From the NCBI GenBank assembly GCA_905178155.1, contig CAJINV010000017.1:612722-676721 (forward strand): DNA of 64,000 bases, given 5' to 3'. Both the position numbers and the translations under genes were made by a program. Positions within the stretch are counted from its first letter, which is position 1, and every line of letters begins with the position of its first letter. This document shows positions 1-9,965 of the stretch, in pieces. The notes under the pieces are model-generated. The model was given only the letters and a program-made list of their open reading frames with translations. It ran no database searches and was not told the origin of the DNA. This DNA comes from Amoebophrya sp. A120 (lineage: Eukaryota; Sar; Dinophyceae; Syndiniales; Amoebophryaceae).

Positions 1-716
1 GCGGCTCAGTTTACCCTGCCTAGGTTGGCCTGTCTCTCGCGCCTCGACAATCCGCGAAAGCGGTGCGTTGGCTCCGAGTCTCTCGTTCTCGGTGTTCGGT
101 TTCAGGGCGAGCTCGACGCGTCGGCTCTTGGGCAACATAAACACCACAATCTTTAAGATCGAATAAAATTATGGATTTGAAGCAGCGCGCAGTGGTGCGT
201 ATGAAGTCCAATTTTAAGAAGTGAATTAGATTGTGGTGTTTCTGTTTGAGTGTTCGTTCGTGTTCGCACCGGGGTCTGGTCCACGCATCCGGTATATAAA
301 TCACGTGACCACAATATTCGTATTCTAATCTATTCGCGATCGCTATTCCTATTCCTATTCTAGTCTTATTCGATTATTCCTACTCTTATTCTACTCCCGG
401 TACTCTATTCTTNTACTCTATTCTTCTTTTTTCCCGCCCTCCCGCACCTCGGCTTGGGCACCTATTCGGCGCAAGCCGCTTTTCGTTGTTTATCTTTCGT
501 TTCTTCATGTTTCAACGCAATCTAATTCATCGATCCGTCACGTCCCCTCGCCCTGCCCGTTGGTGCTAGTGACACTCACCTGTCTCTCGCGCCTCGACAA
601 TCCGCGAAAGCGGTGCGTTGGCTCCGAGTCTCTCGTTCTCGGTGTTCGGTTTCAGGGCGAGCTCGACGCGTCGGCTCTTGGGCAACATAAACACCACAAT
701 CTTTAAGATCGAATAA
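1..716. other. 5' flank with low-complexity tract and a 141-bp direct repeat
   Basis: No gene could be supported here. A pyrimidine-rich TATTC/TACTC tract occupies about 318-430 and contains one unresolved base (N at 413). A 141-bp segment at 29-169 is repeated without a mismatch at 579-719. Antisense frames across both repeat copies are open, but with no supporting start or domain. Confidence 0.6.
29..169. repeat. 141-bp direct repeat, copy 1
   Basis: Bases 29-169 equal bases 579-719 with a constant offset of 550 and no mismatch found by eye. The repeat starts CCTGTCTCTCGCG and ends GATCGAATAAAAT. The flanks diverge immediately on both sides. Confidence 0.9.
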
Positions 717-719
717 AAT
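579..719. repeat. 141-bp direct repeat, copy 2
   Basis: Second copy of the 29-169 segment. It ends exactly where the first open coding frame of the EF-hand-like gene begins (717-720). The repeat edge may therefore be an intron or insertion boundary, or a local assembly duplication next to the N at 413. Confidence 0.9.
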
Positions 720-2255
720 GAGGCCTTTCGCTGTTTCAACGCCGTGAACATCCGCGGCAGGCCGTACTTGCGACTTGCGGAGCTGCACACCGCACTGCAA
801 GCCGTGTCCGCCAACCCGGTTTTCGATCAACTCCGGTCGAAGAGTCACAGCTTCTTCCTATGGATTGCAAAAATGTCTTGCAACTTGTCATGCTGTCTTT
901 GGATTCCAAAAAAATCTGTATTGCGTGACCAGCAACAGGACTCCAGTTTGTGTTACGCGGAGAGGGCATTTCTCATGCGGAATAGGCATCAGCAAGCCCT
1001 GTAAAAATCTGTGATGCTAGATCATGCATTACATGCGTCGTGGATCATACGAAAGATGCATCACAAATTCCGGAATCTTCCAGACCCAGACTACATTTTT
1101 ACACTCGATACTTCCCCTTGCTGTGCAAGGCGTTTCTGAACGCGTCCGCTAACCGGGACCAACAGTGCTCCGCAGCGGACTTCGAATCCTTGTTGGAGTC
1201 CTTGTCCCTGACCCAGTTGGACGCCACGAACATTTTCCGGGCGTTCGTGCAAAACGACTTTGCGAGTCTGGACGTGTGGAGCTTCATCAACTTGATCCTC
1301 GGAGCTTTGTGTCCGTCGTTAATCCTGGAGGAGTTTCTGAACAACGATTTGTTGTGTGAAACCCTGCAGAATTTAGCCACCTGGTACTACAAACCGTTCA
1401 ACTTTGAGGAGTTTTTGAATATGTGCCAAAACTGTGGGATTTACGACAAGCGCGCGGTCCAGCTTTGCTTTTTGTTTCTGGACGTGGACAACAGTGAGCA
1501 GGTGTTTGCGCGAGAAATTCTCACCGCGTTCCACATCAAGCGGCAGCTGGCGCCGGGCGGCTCGGAAAAGAGCAGTAGTAGCAGGAAAAGACAGGGTACT
1601 TGCCGACAGTTGAAGGAAGTTGTTTTTTCTTATTTGAATGACAGAAAATCAGGCAGCACTATACATAGGAAGTTTTCGAACCTCGTTGTGTGCAAAGAAT
1701 GCGAAGTCCGGTAGTTCAAACTGTGCAGCTCTGAATAACTGCATTAAATAAACCTGCTCAGGTCAAACCAACCGCGCACGGCAGATGATTGCCGAGTCGC
1801 TAGGCAAACAATTTGCCGGGTGTTTTGCCAAGGCGGATCTGCTGAAACGGGTGGTGAAAGCGCCGTGGTCTGCTTCGGAGCAGGAAGCGGTGCAGGGCGG
1901 TTTCAAGACGCTTAAACGAATCCAGACCGGAATTCCCGTACCAAAACCGAAGAGAAAGGACGAGGACGAAGACGCCCCCCCGCCCAAACCCGGGTTCCGG
2001 AGGCGCAGGAAACTCGCCCCGTCCTCCGAGAACGCACCCGCGCCGGCGCAAAGCACCATGAGCAGCAGCGAACCCTACCTTGGGAAAGTGGAAGCGCTGC
2101 CCGCGGAGCTGCTGCACAGCGACCTCATTTTCAATCTGGAGGAGTACGCGAGATCGAAAAACGTGATCCAGAAGCAGCACACGTCGTTAATAACGGAGTG
2201 CGGGTCCAGGGACATGCTGGAGCTCTATTTCTTGGGCAACAAGCTGCGGACCTGA
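720..2255 (+). CDS. EF-hand-like protein, 5' end not resolved, 3 visible exons
   Basis: Exons are about 720-858, 1116-1595 and 1762-2255. The first junction is the introner at 859-1110. The second is a GT-AG intron (1596-1761) joined in phase 1. From base 744 the spliced frame gives 362 residues. Helix-loop-helix-like stretches recur: AFRCFNAVNIRG near the start, LCKAFLNASANRDQ at about residues 41-54, and AVQLCFLFLDVDNSEQ in the middle. This pattern resembles several degenerate EF-hands, with few of the acidic Ca2+ ligands kept except in FLDVDNSEQ. The C-terminal half is Pro/Lys-rich and acidic (about 240-310), then ends in a helical tail. No ATG precedes the first exon in frame, so an upstream exon is missing or lies before the 141-bp repeat. 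A calcium-sensor or scaffold role is inference only. Confidence 0.6.
859..1110 (+). mobile_element. Introner element, family A (252 bp)
   Basis: Flanked by CTTCC direct repeats (854-858 and 1111-1115). The right end ...TACACTCGATA and the internal sequence match family A. The left inverted repeat is decayed: the GGGTCTGGAAGA part is deleted. Excision joins TTC C to CC TTG and keeps the EF-hand-like frame open. Confidence 0.85.
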
Positions 2256-3358
2256 AAAGCATGAAGTGCTGTTCCTTCGCTGACTTGCGGTCGTGAGAAA
2301 AAGTGCTGGACTTCTTATTTGTGTGTATCTGTAAATGTAGACCACCTGGTCTCCGTCGGTACAGAAGTACTTAACGGGATGGTACTACCACTACTATGCT
2401 CGTACAGGCTAAATAAAAGTATGTACAATAATGTTTCGGTTTCATCAACATCCGTGCTTTGTTTAGTACTCAAAACGTATGCAATGAACTAGAACTTGTG
2501 CTGCTTGCGAAGAAATCAGAACGAGGTTTCTTACCCCTAAGCTAGGCAACAGTTATCTTCACCAAGACCAAAATTGTAACAATCCAATCTCAAACACAAA
2601 GACAAACTCAATCTCTTCAAGAACCAAGACCAAGATTACTATACCAATTCGTAGACCCGATGCAAATTCTGGACTGGATTTTTGACGATAATCCGTAAAC
2701 TCCAGAAGTAGTTGCTGCAAGACATCGCAGACAGCAGCTTTTGCTTACGAGGGAACTAAACTTACTTACATCGACCGTGCTGCTCCGCACGCCACAATGC
2801 TGAACTGATAGCGACATACATTTTAAGCCTGAACGTTACTCTGCCGATGACCGGCACTGCGCACGGTCGCCGCGGACTCCACGTTGGATAAGTTTTCTGC
2901 AAGAAACAAGCATTTTTTTGTCCAGCCTCTTTTGAAATTTCGTCTTGTCGTGTCCGGTGCTTTCCTTGTTGAGCGACACGAGTGGCAGTTGTTGAGTGAA
3001 ATGGATTGGCCTCGGTTTGTTTCGAGATCTCGTTAACACTGAGGATACGAGGGACGGTCGTTTCAATATGCCGTAAGAAGTGCAGAAGTTCAGTCGGGAG
3101 TGTTATTGAGCCAGAACGTCGCAATTTAGGCAGACGATACAATCCAAATCCTGCCCTGTGAGATCGAAATACATCACAGAGAACCAGAAGCAGACACAAG
3201 AGCAGAATAGTGCAGCTAAGTAGGGGAAAAGCAAAGGCAGCAAAACGCTATGGCCGTTTCCCCGCGGCAAGTAGATGTAGAACTACATTCGTTAAATAGA
3301 TGCATCCGCTGCCGAGCAGTAGAGAACCACTTTCAAGAACTACGCCTCGTCTTCGCGC
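2256..3358. other. Intergenic region
   Basis: About 1.1 kb without a supported gene. A minus-strand frame at 3199-2762 (145 codons) starts with a short hydrophobic run, but it has no family resemblance and its composition looks non-coding. I do not call it. Confidence 0.5.
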
Positions 3359-4342
3359 ATGGGCAGCATTAAACACTACAACACACAACAGCGTCCACCG
3401 ACACCACCAGCATGCCACCTGCTGGCTCTGCTCCTTTTGGCCGCCCTAAGGTCCGCTTTCGGCGAGCAGAAAAGATACGGGCTCCGTGGGAGTGCCGCGA
3501 AAGGGGAGGGTGCATCAATACCGGCAATCATGGGGGATGGCGTCATCTCTGGTGCTGAGCAATCAGCTGCACAAACAGAAAATGAGCTCTCAGCCGCCTT
3601 CACGCAACAAGACCACGGAGCGACCGGTATGAACAGTGGTGGAGGCTCGTCTGCCACCGCTTTTGACTTCGTAGATGAGGCGAAACTAGTACAAGGAGCA
3701 CCAGCAATATCACAAACTTCAACATCTCCTAATCCCTCCCTGCGGGGTGCTGGGCGGCGGCAAACGACCACACCTGCGGTGGAAAGTAGATCAAGCGCAG
3801 CTGATGTAGAAGCGGAAGATGCGACTCTGTTCGACGCGGAGGCGGCCATCGATCCGGCGTCCTCGTTTTTGCTTACGGGGGTACAAGAGGAAGAAGTAGC
3901 GCAGAAGCTGGAACAAGAGCAAACTACTTCGGAAACACAACTACAAGCAGCAGCGGCAGCAGCTTCGACTAAAGCGGGACTGGGTCTCGAGATGAGCCAA
4001 GAGCAGAAAGAACAAGAGGAACAAGAACATATTCGAGCTGCAGCTGCTGCAGAGGCCACAAGTCAGGAGCAACAGGAGCAGGAGAAAATTATAGCCAAGA
4101 CATCGGAAGAACGAAATCATCTCGATACCAGTGAAATAAAAAGTAGAAATGAAGCAGAAAAATCCGCAGCAGACGTCGAACACCTCCCAGCATCGAGCCA
4201 TCTGCAAAAAACGGCGGAAACGCCAGTACTGAAAAGCGGTTTCACTTCCGGCGACGACACGGGGTCCTGCTGTTACGGCCACGAATTACTCGGCATCACT
4301 TTATTGAAAGGCGAAATACTACTTCTTACAGCTAGTCTCTGA
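3359..4342 (+). CDS. Secreted Gln/Glu/Ala-rich protein, probable first exon of the Cys-rich gene
   Basis: The ATG at 3359 opens a 327-codon frame. Residues about 18-35 (ACHLLALLLLAALRSAFG) form a clear signal peptide core followed by a cleavage-compatible FGEQ. The mature part is low complexity, rich in Ala, Gln, Glu and Ser, with predicted coiled coil around residues 180-300 (runs of Q-E-Q-E). The last segment carries a SCCYGHE motif near residue 302, like the Cys-rich ends of the next loci. After that motif the composition changes, so the real exon probably ends near 4290 and splices to 4549-8649. No in-phase GT donor was identified, so the junction is unresolved. It probably enters the secretory pathway; function unknown. 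Confidence 0.55.
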   Translation: MGSIKHYNTQQRPPTPPACHLLALLLLAALRSAFGEQKRYGLRGSAAKGEGASIPAIMGDGVISGAEQSAAQTENELSAAFTQQDHGATGMNSGGGSSATAFDFVDEAKLVQGAPAISQTSTSPNPSLRGAGRRQTTTPAVESRSSAADVEAEDATLFDAEAAIDPASSFLLTGVQEEEVAQKLEQEQTTSETQLQAAAAAASTKAGLGLEMSQEQKEQEEQEHIRAAAAAEATSQEQQEQEKIIAKTSEERNHLDTSEIKSRNEAEKSAADVEHLPASSHLQKTAETPVLKSGFTSGDDTGSCCYGHELLGITLLKGEILLLTASL

Positions 4343-4548
4343 TGAACACATCAGGCGTTCTTGTGTAGTAAGTTGTGAGAGGCTTGTAGTACATGTTGAT
4401 CATGATAGCTGCAAACTTGGGTCGTTGCAATCGCAAAGATCTCAACTATGTATGCATGAAGCACCGTGCCAGCTTGTTGCGTCCGCGTTGACCTCCTTCG
4501 CCCTTGACTTTGACAGGGGGAAAGTTAATAGAAGTTTCATTTTCCCAG

Positions 4549-7500
4549 CGATACAATGCAGAGGATAGGAAGCGGCAACAAGTTGCTCTGCAGTCACTGG
4601 GAAAAGCAGGGTCGGGAACCGGAAAGAAGACAAGCCAGAGGTACTGCTATGTTGTATACGTACATTGATGACATTGGTAAATTTGTTGCCATTGACGAAG
4701 CATTTTCAATTTCATGGATGCTTTTTGGAATCCCAAGCTGTCGTGCGCAGAAAGTTTGCTAGAACAAGCGGGCATCATGAACGCAAGACTCATTGAAAGA
4801 ATACTACTTACAACTAAACTCAGGTGTGCCAAGGAGCGTCTGGACCTTCCGTGCGAATACAAGCTGACGTTCCCGCAGCGGAACCCGAAGGACCCCGACT
4901 ACAGCTGCTGCAAGCTACAGGGTAATTCGAAGACATGCTATCCACTGCATTATTGATTATGTCTGGGTCTTCTATGCGACGCAAGGCGAGCATGGTTTTG
5001 TATCGATTCGGTTAGCATGACTGTCAGGTCTGTCGTGTACGTCACGCAAACGTACGAAAAGCTCCCAAAATTGTTTGTCATGCAGACGCTACAGTTTGTC
5101 ATTGTTCTGCAGACGCGTAGCCGCCTTCCAAAACTTTATATTTGTCCCACTTCATCCCCCCTGACCCTGAGCGAGTTAAAGGTCTGTTCTTGTGCTGCTC
5201 GTGCCCGCAGCACAAGTTTTCAGAGGACCTCCTATGACGTAATTTTTGCAGTTGATTAGTGCGTTCAGAACCCGAAGATTTCCGACGCTGACGAAGCCAC
5301 ATGCCGCATGAAAAGGATAAATCCCCACGCCAGGGTATTACAATGAAAAATGCCCCCACCCCCGAACTTGAAAGCATTTGTATTGCAAACCTTTCCAAAT
5401 GAAACATTCGCCCTTTTGCATGTATTAGCATCACAGATTTCCGATCGTGAATAGCAAAAATTTGTATTGCAAAAGATCCCAGCAAGAGCTGTGTTTGTCA
5501 TGCAAGCGATGCGAAACACGACTAGACTCTGCATCAGAAAGATTCATACTCCTTTCATGCATGACAAAAAGTTTTCATTTGGAAACTTCGCATCACATAA
5601 ATTTTTGCAAGTTTGGGGGTGGGGGGCACTTTTCACTGTAATACAGGGCGGACTACGAAGCGTATTGGTGGTGGATAAAGTACTATCCAAGAAAAAAAGG
5701 TTGTTAGTGTAAATTTGTGATGCGCAAAATGCAAATTGATTGCGCCTGTCATGCTGTGCCTGCATTGTAGGGTCTATTTAGCGGCGTTTTCCCGTACTAT
5801 CTGCGCATGACAGGTTTCTGCTGTCGTGCGAGAGATATTTGTCATGCTAATCCTCCAAGAAAGTTACACCCACAATCTTTTTTTTCTGGATCATAAGTAC
5901 GGCATCGGCGACGACGCAGAAAAGGAACGGCTGCAGAAATTACGGGAGCAGCTGAATAAAAAGTGCAAGGTATCGTGAGGAAGAATTAATCCCCGCTGCC
6001 ATTCTGAAAAGGGTATAGCTTGTCTTGCGGATTCGCGTAGAAGTCCACACAATAAAGGCCTCTCTCTAGTTGCATCCTGCCGCTTTTTGCAAGACAGAGC
6101 TGAATTGTGCGCAAAACAATAAATAATTCCGGATATACTTTACTCAAACGAAATTTCCTTTTCAAAAAATGTGGAGCGCCGGGTTGCTTTTTTTCACTGG
6201 TATACAAGAAAGAGGCCTTGGACATAACGTGCGAGTACAGATTCTATCTCGAAGACTACGAAGCGGAGATCGACAAGAAGTGCTGCTACGAAAATCACTC
6301 GGGCACCAGGAACGCGAGTTGTGGGGCTCGGAAGGAGTTGCCGCCAAAGATACTGGAGGAGGTAAGTTAAGTACAGTAATTTTTTTGATGTTTTGTTGCA
6401 GGGAAGAACAAGAAGTATGCTAGCGCCTGCTATGCCTGTCGTGGTTCTTGTAGGGAGGTTCTTGCATGTATGTTCGATGAACCGAAGATGATACAACTTT
6501 CTTGCTCGTGTTGGATGAAAAGAATAACTCTATAATTTCGTGCTACTCCTGCAGTGCGTCGAAGTGGGCCCCAACCCGAATCCTCCCGACCCCGAGGCCT
6601 TTATCCCCGGAAATAGAAAAAAAGTCGCGTCAACAGATTAAATGAATCGTGAGTAGTTGTGACCATGAAGTATACTCCTTGCAACAGAAGTGCAGTATGA
6701 AGTATACTCCTTGCAACCATGAAGTATAGTACCCCGTACTTTATGCATGGAAAAAATTTGTTCTTGTTCATCTTCGCTGTTGTGCTGTCTCTCGGGAACA
6801 AGATGATCATTCAGGTAGCTGCGGCTCTTTTATTTCCTCCATACCCTTACCCGAACGCCTCCGTCCAAGGTCAACGCCATCGCCTAGGTATGATAGATTT
6901 GATGTTGTCAGATAAACACGAAATTCATATTAATACTTACTTACAGCTCCGTTCAGTTGTATTTTCATACGTCAATATGATGATGATCGCCTTTTAAGAT
7001 TCAGCATTCTATTTCACTGCACCGCAATAAATTATCAGCCCCACCACGCCGTCAGGGGGAGATATCGACGGGCTTCCAGTATTCCAGTACGCAACTCTCC
7101 CTGTCCCTCGTTTGGCATGCAAAACGCGCAAAAATCCTGTCTAGGCCGTTTCTTTGACCGTGATCTTTGCATGACGACTTCTGGAAGTACTAGCCCAAAC
7201 AGCACTATACATGCCGAGCGTGGAAGATTTGTCTTGCAAAAAGACTTCATAATTCATCCTCCTGTTGCTAGGAACGCACCCACTGAAATTGAAGTAACAG
7301 GGAGGGGAACTTGTGCAGTCTCATAACAGGACCGGCAAAAGGATCCCGATCCGGACGACGGTGATTCGGGGAGTGCCGAAACCTCGGCAAGTATCATGTG
7401 CAGAAACCGATACCCATACCCTAACTTCTGGGTCAGACAAATGCAAATCCAGAACTTCTTCTGGGACTCCTGCATGACGAGTTCTTTGGAGATGCAGTGT

Positions 7501-8649
7501 AGAGCAGGTGCACCAGGGGCATCAGAATAAAGGAATCGAATATCATCTTATCCTGATCAGGGCATGAGAACCTCCCGAGCAGATGAAGTAAAAAATAAGG
7601 TCTTTTGATGGTGAGCAACCGCATGTTCACGAGAAATTTTCTTTGCATGATGCGCATCCATAATTTGCATGACGAACAATACGGGCTGAGAAGTACCAAA
7701 GTGGTTTTTGCACAGGATAGAAAGTTCCGTCGAAACGTCGGACCCGGAGGGAACCGACCCAGAGACGGAGTCGGAAGAAACCTGGAGTGAGTCGGAAGAG
7801 TGGGAAGACACGGACTCTTCGGACGGGGAAGCCAGTTCCTCCGACGAGCAGCAGATCGTCGTGAAGGTCACCACGGTCACCGGAGGTGGTATGGGAGTGT
7901 CAGAATTGAAATCCACAAAGTTGAAATAATCTGTGACGCATAAAACGGACACCACTATTCGCCTAGTTTCCAAGTGGCGCATGACAAATTTAGGTAGAAC
8001 CGAAATCCAGTTTGTAATGCTGTTTGGGTAAGGAAGACGCCTTTTGTCATGCTACTTTAGCAGCTCTATCTCTACCCCGCAACAGGCTTACAATCTGCAT
8101 CCCATGCGTCCTCTGCAATAGAGGCAACTTCTGTGTTGCATTTTATGCATGACAAATTATTTCAACTTTGAGGATTTCGATCCTGACGCTTCCATAGGTG
8201 GAGATGGTGCAGGTGGTATGGACGCAACGCAGAAAATGCTGACCGCCGGTATGACCCGCTCAAATGTTTCAATCTCAAACGTTACAATAGAATCTGGTTT
8301 TTGTATTGCATGATGAGCATGACAGACCCGCACAGCGTTCCAATTTCTGCATTGCAAATATCGCCAGATTGTAGTGGGGTTTAGGGCTCCGCAACTTGTC
8401 ATGCGCAATCATATGAGAGTTGGCTAGATCATGCACCTCTTGCATCACAGATTTCCATATTCTATTGTGACGTTTGAGATTGTAACGCCTGAGCGGGTTA
8501 TAGCCGGCAAAAGGTCTCCGGTGACCAGTGGGAGTCCAAATGTCCAAATCACCGGGACCGGGAAAGGCAACGTGAAGGTGGTTGGTGACGGCCACGGCGG
8601 CGACGACAGTTACGACGGTTCGGATTCGGAATCTGCTGCCGCCGCTTAG
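4549..8649 (+). CDS. Cys-rich multi-exon protein with two CEY/CC repeats, split by seven introners
   Basis: Supported exons are 4549-4640, 4824-4920, 5269-5335, 5649-5683, 5901-5969, 6209-6361, 6555-about 6610, about 6816-6887, 7039-7079, 7330-7391, 7725-7889, 8202-8249 and 8508-8649 (stop). Most junctions agree in phase. Two do not resolve: the 4920 donor reads CAG-GGTAAT and is one base out of phase, and the link from 6610 to 6816 is uncertain. Two similar modules are seen, AKERLDLPCEY...YSCCKLQ (4824-4920) and KEALDITCEY...KKCCYEN (6209 on). Between them lies an aromatic segment, DYEAYWWWIKY. The C-terminal third is acidic and Ser/Gly-rich. Probably the continuation of the signal-peptide exon at 3359, making a secreted protein. 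No known family recognised. Confidence 0.55.
5336..5643 (+). mobile_element. Introner element, family B (308 bp)
   Basis: TIRs: left TATTACAATGAAAAATGCCC; right end is its imperfect reverse complement, ...CACTTTTCACTGTAATA. Perfect 5-bp flanking repeat CAGGG (5331-5335, 5644-5648). Excision joins CCC CAC GCC AGG G to CG GAC TAC in frame. Confidence 0.9.
5684..5895 (+). mobile_element. Introner element, family F (212 bp)
   Basis: Begins TATCCAAGAAAAAAAGG and ends TTTTTTTTCTGGATCATA (inverted repeat). Perfect flanking repeat AGTAC (5679-5683, 5896-5900). Excision joins AAG TAC to GGC ATC in frame. Only a 35-nt exon separates it from the family B copy upstream. Confidence 0.88.
6665..6728 (+). 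repeat. Short tandem repeat in an intron
   Basis: The 21-mer ATGAAGTATACTCCTTGCAA+C occurs at 6665-6685 and 6697-6717. A third, truncated copy (ATGAAGTATA) lies at 6719-6728. Confidence 0.9.
7080..7324 (+). mobile_element. Probable introner element, family H (245 bp)
   Basis: Ends are imperfect inverted repeats: left TATTCCAGTACGCAACTCTC, right ...GGGGAACTTGTGCAGTCTCAT. Flanks TCCAG/AACAG agree at 3 of 5 bases. The spacing (element plus 5 bp) keeps the frame from the 7039-7079 exon into the acidic exon starting at 7330. Confidence 0.55.
7392..7719 (+). mobile_element. Introner element, family G (328 bp)
   Basis: Left TATCATGTGCAGAAACC and right GGTTTTTGCACAGGATA are inverted repeats. Flanks GCAAG/GAAAG differ at one base (7387-7391, 7720-7724). 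Excision joins TCG GCA AG to T TCC GTC and keeps the Ser/Glu-rich frame open. Confidence 0.78.
7890..8196 (+). mobile_element. Introner element, family C (307 bp)
   Basis: Left end TATGGGAGTGTCAGAATTG; right end ...GATCCTGACGCTTCCATA is its imperfect reverse complement. Perfect flanking repeat GGTGG (7885-7889, 8197-8201). Frame restored at GGT GG|A GAT. A second family C copy lies at 61100-61405. Confidence 0.9.
8250..8502 (+). mobile_element. Introner element, family D (253 bp)
   Basis: Long imperfect TIR of about 47 bp starting TATGACCCGCTCAAATG; right end ...GAGCGGGTTATA. Perfect flanking repeat GCCGG (8245-8249, 8503-8507). Frame restored at GCC GG|C AAA. It lies 48 nt after the family C copy. 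Confidence 0.9.
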
Positions 8650-9965
8650 GAAAAGAGCTTCCTGTGAATGTGCAACATCATTGACTTGTACGGAAAAAGT
8701 GAAAGAATAAGAACTTGTATTAAGTTATTTTCCTGTACCTCCTACGGACGACGACGACTCGATTGAATTGCAATTGATGATCAAAGTTTAATAAATACGT
8801 TTCATTGTAGGGTCTGAAAACTCGTCTCCGGCCTCCTCGACGGACGACTCACTGCAGCAGTACCCAAAAAGTAGTGATAAGACCGTTGTTAAGAAGACCA
8901 CGACTTTTGTTGCACAGTTGCTTTTCCAAGAATACTAACTCATCAGTTTTTTGCGAAACTCAACTACAAATATTACAGAGCTAAAAACGATGCGTCCTGT
9001 ATGATATCCAACATTGCAAGATGAAAAAGAGTTTCAGCTACAGTAGATTCGCTTTGCAAAAACAGCTGCTTCCCGCTTGTACTAAGACTAAAAGAGATAG
9101 AGAGCGAATACTGGTGAGGTCAAGAACCTTCTTGTATGATAGCTCCGACCAGCCGTCTCTGTCTCTGTGCCCCCCACCCCAGGCATGTACATAGGTGAGA
9201 CTGAATTTTTGTAAAGTGGAAAAGACAGTGATGAATGCGCTAATATTCTAGGCTGGTCCCGGAAGAGGGGCGAATCTCAACCGGGAAGAGTTTCTCGTGT
9301 TGAATCTCGGCTTGTTATTGTTTACAGCCTGCTCATGATTCTTGTTTTCTGAGCATATCGTCGTGAAGAAGATGTCTTTACTCGACATTATCGTCATCGT
9401 TTTTGCAGCGCGCCGTCGGCAAGTGACCCGGTTTTTGACACTGTAGTTGTTTGCAAGGCAGCAGCTCATACGATCTATCATTTCGGCTTCGGTACTGGTT
9501 CGTTTTCTGCTCTTCTTAATTGCGGCTTATTCCATGTCGGTGATGCTCTAAGTACTTCGTGCGATGGAAACGTAATCTTGCGTCTCGTCTTTACTGTTTG
9601 CGTCCAATCCCCCATGCCGGCTGCGGAGCTCGGTTTCGTTCGTCCTATGGTGTACGTAGTTTTATTCTTCGTAGGATAGAAGGACCTGCAGTTCCATTCT
9701 TTGAAATCGTCCGCAGCTGACAGTCATTGTTGTAGCGGCACAAGTAAAATTTAGGGCACGTACCCATATTACCCACCAGGCTGAAAAGTAGGACCCAAGT
9801 GAATTAGCTGATTCACAACCCCAGCGGATTAAATACGGTTAGAACATACTCTAACTTTGACCGCATTCGACCTGCACTAGCTGAACATAAAAATTTTGAT
9901 CACTCGGCAAGGAACAAGGTGTACTAGATGACTTTTTGTTGAAAGTAACGCAAAGAATACAAGCC
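8650..9965. other. Intergenic region with a possible alternative 3' exon
   Basis: After the stop at 8649, an open segment at 8811-8938 follows a good acceptor (TTTCATTGTAG). It encodes a Ser/Asp-rich tail ending LLFQEY and stop. A GT at 8618 in the upstream exon would join it in phase 1, giving an alternative C-terminus. The rest has nothing I can support. Confidence 0.4.

Noticed and set aside
20-814. Minus-strand frames over the 141-bp repeats
   Set aside because: Open only because the same repeat occurs twice; no start context or family match.
2762-3199. Minus-strand 145-codon frame with a hydrophobic start
   Set aside because: No domain, composition unlike the real genes, and no splice or regulatory context; could be chance.
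3376-4059. Long minus-strand frame opposite the Ala/Gln-rich secreted protein
   Set aside because: It is the mirror of Ala/Gln/Glu codon repeats and gives Ser/Ala/Cys runs; a shadow of the + strand gene.
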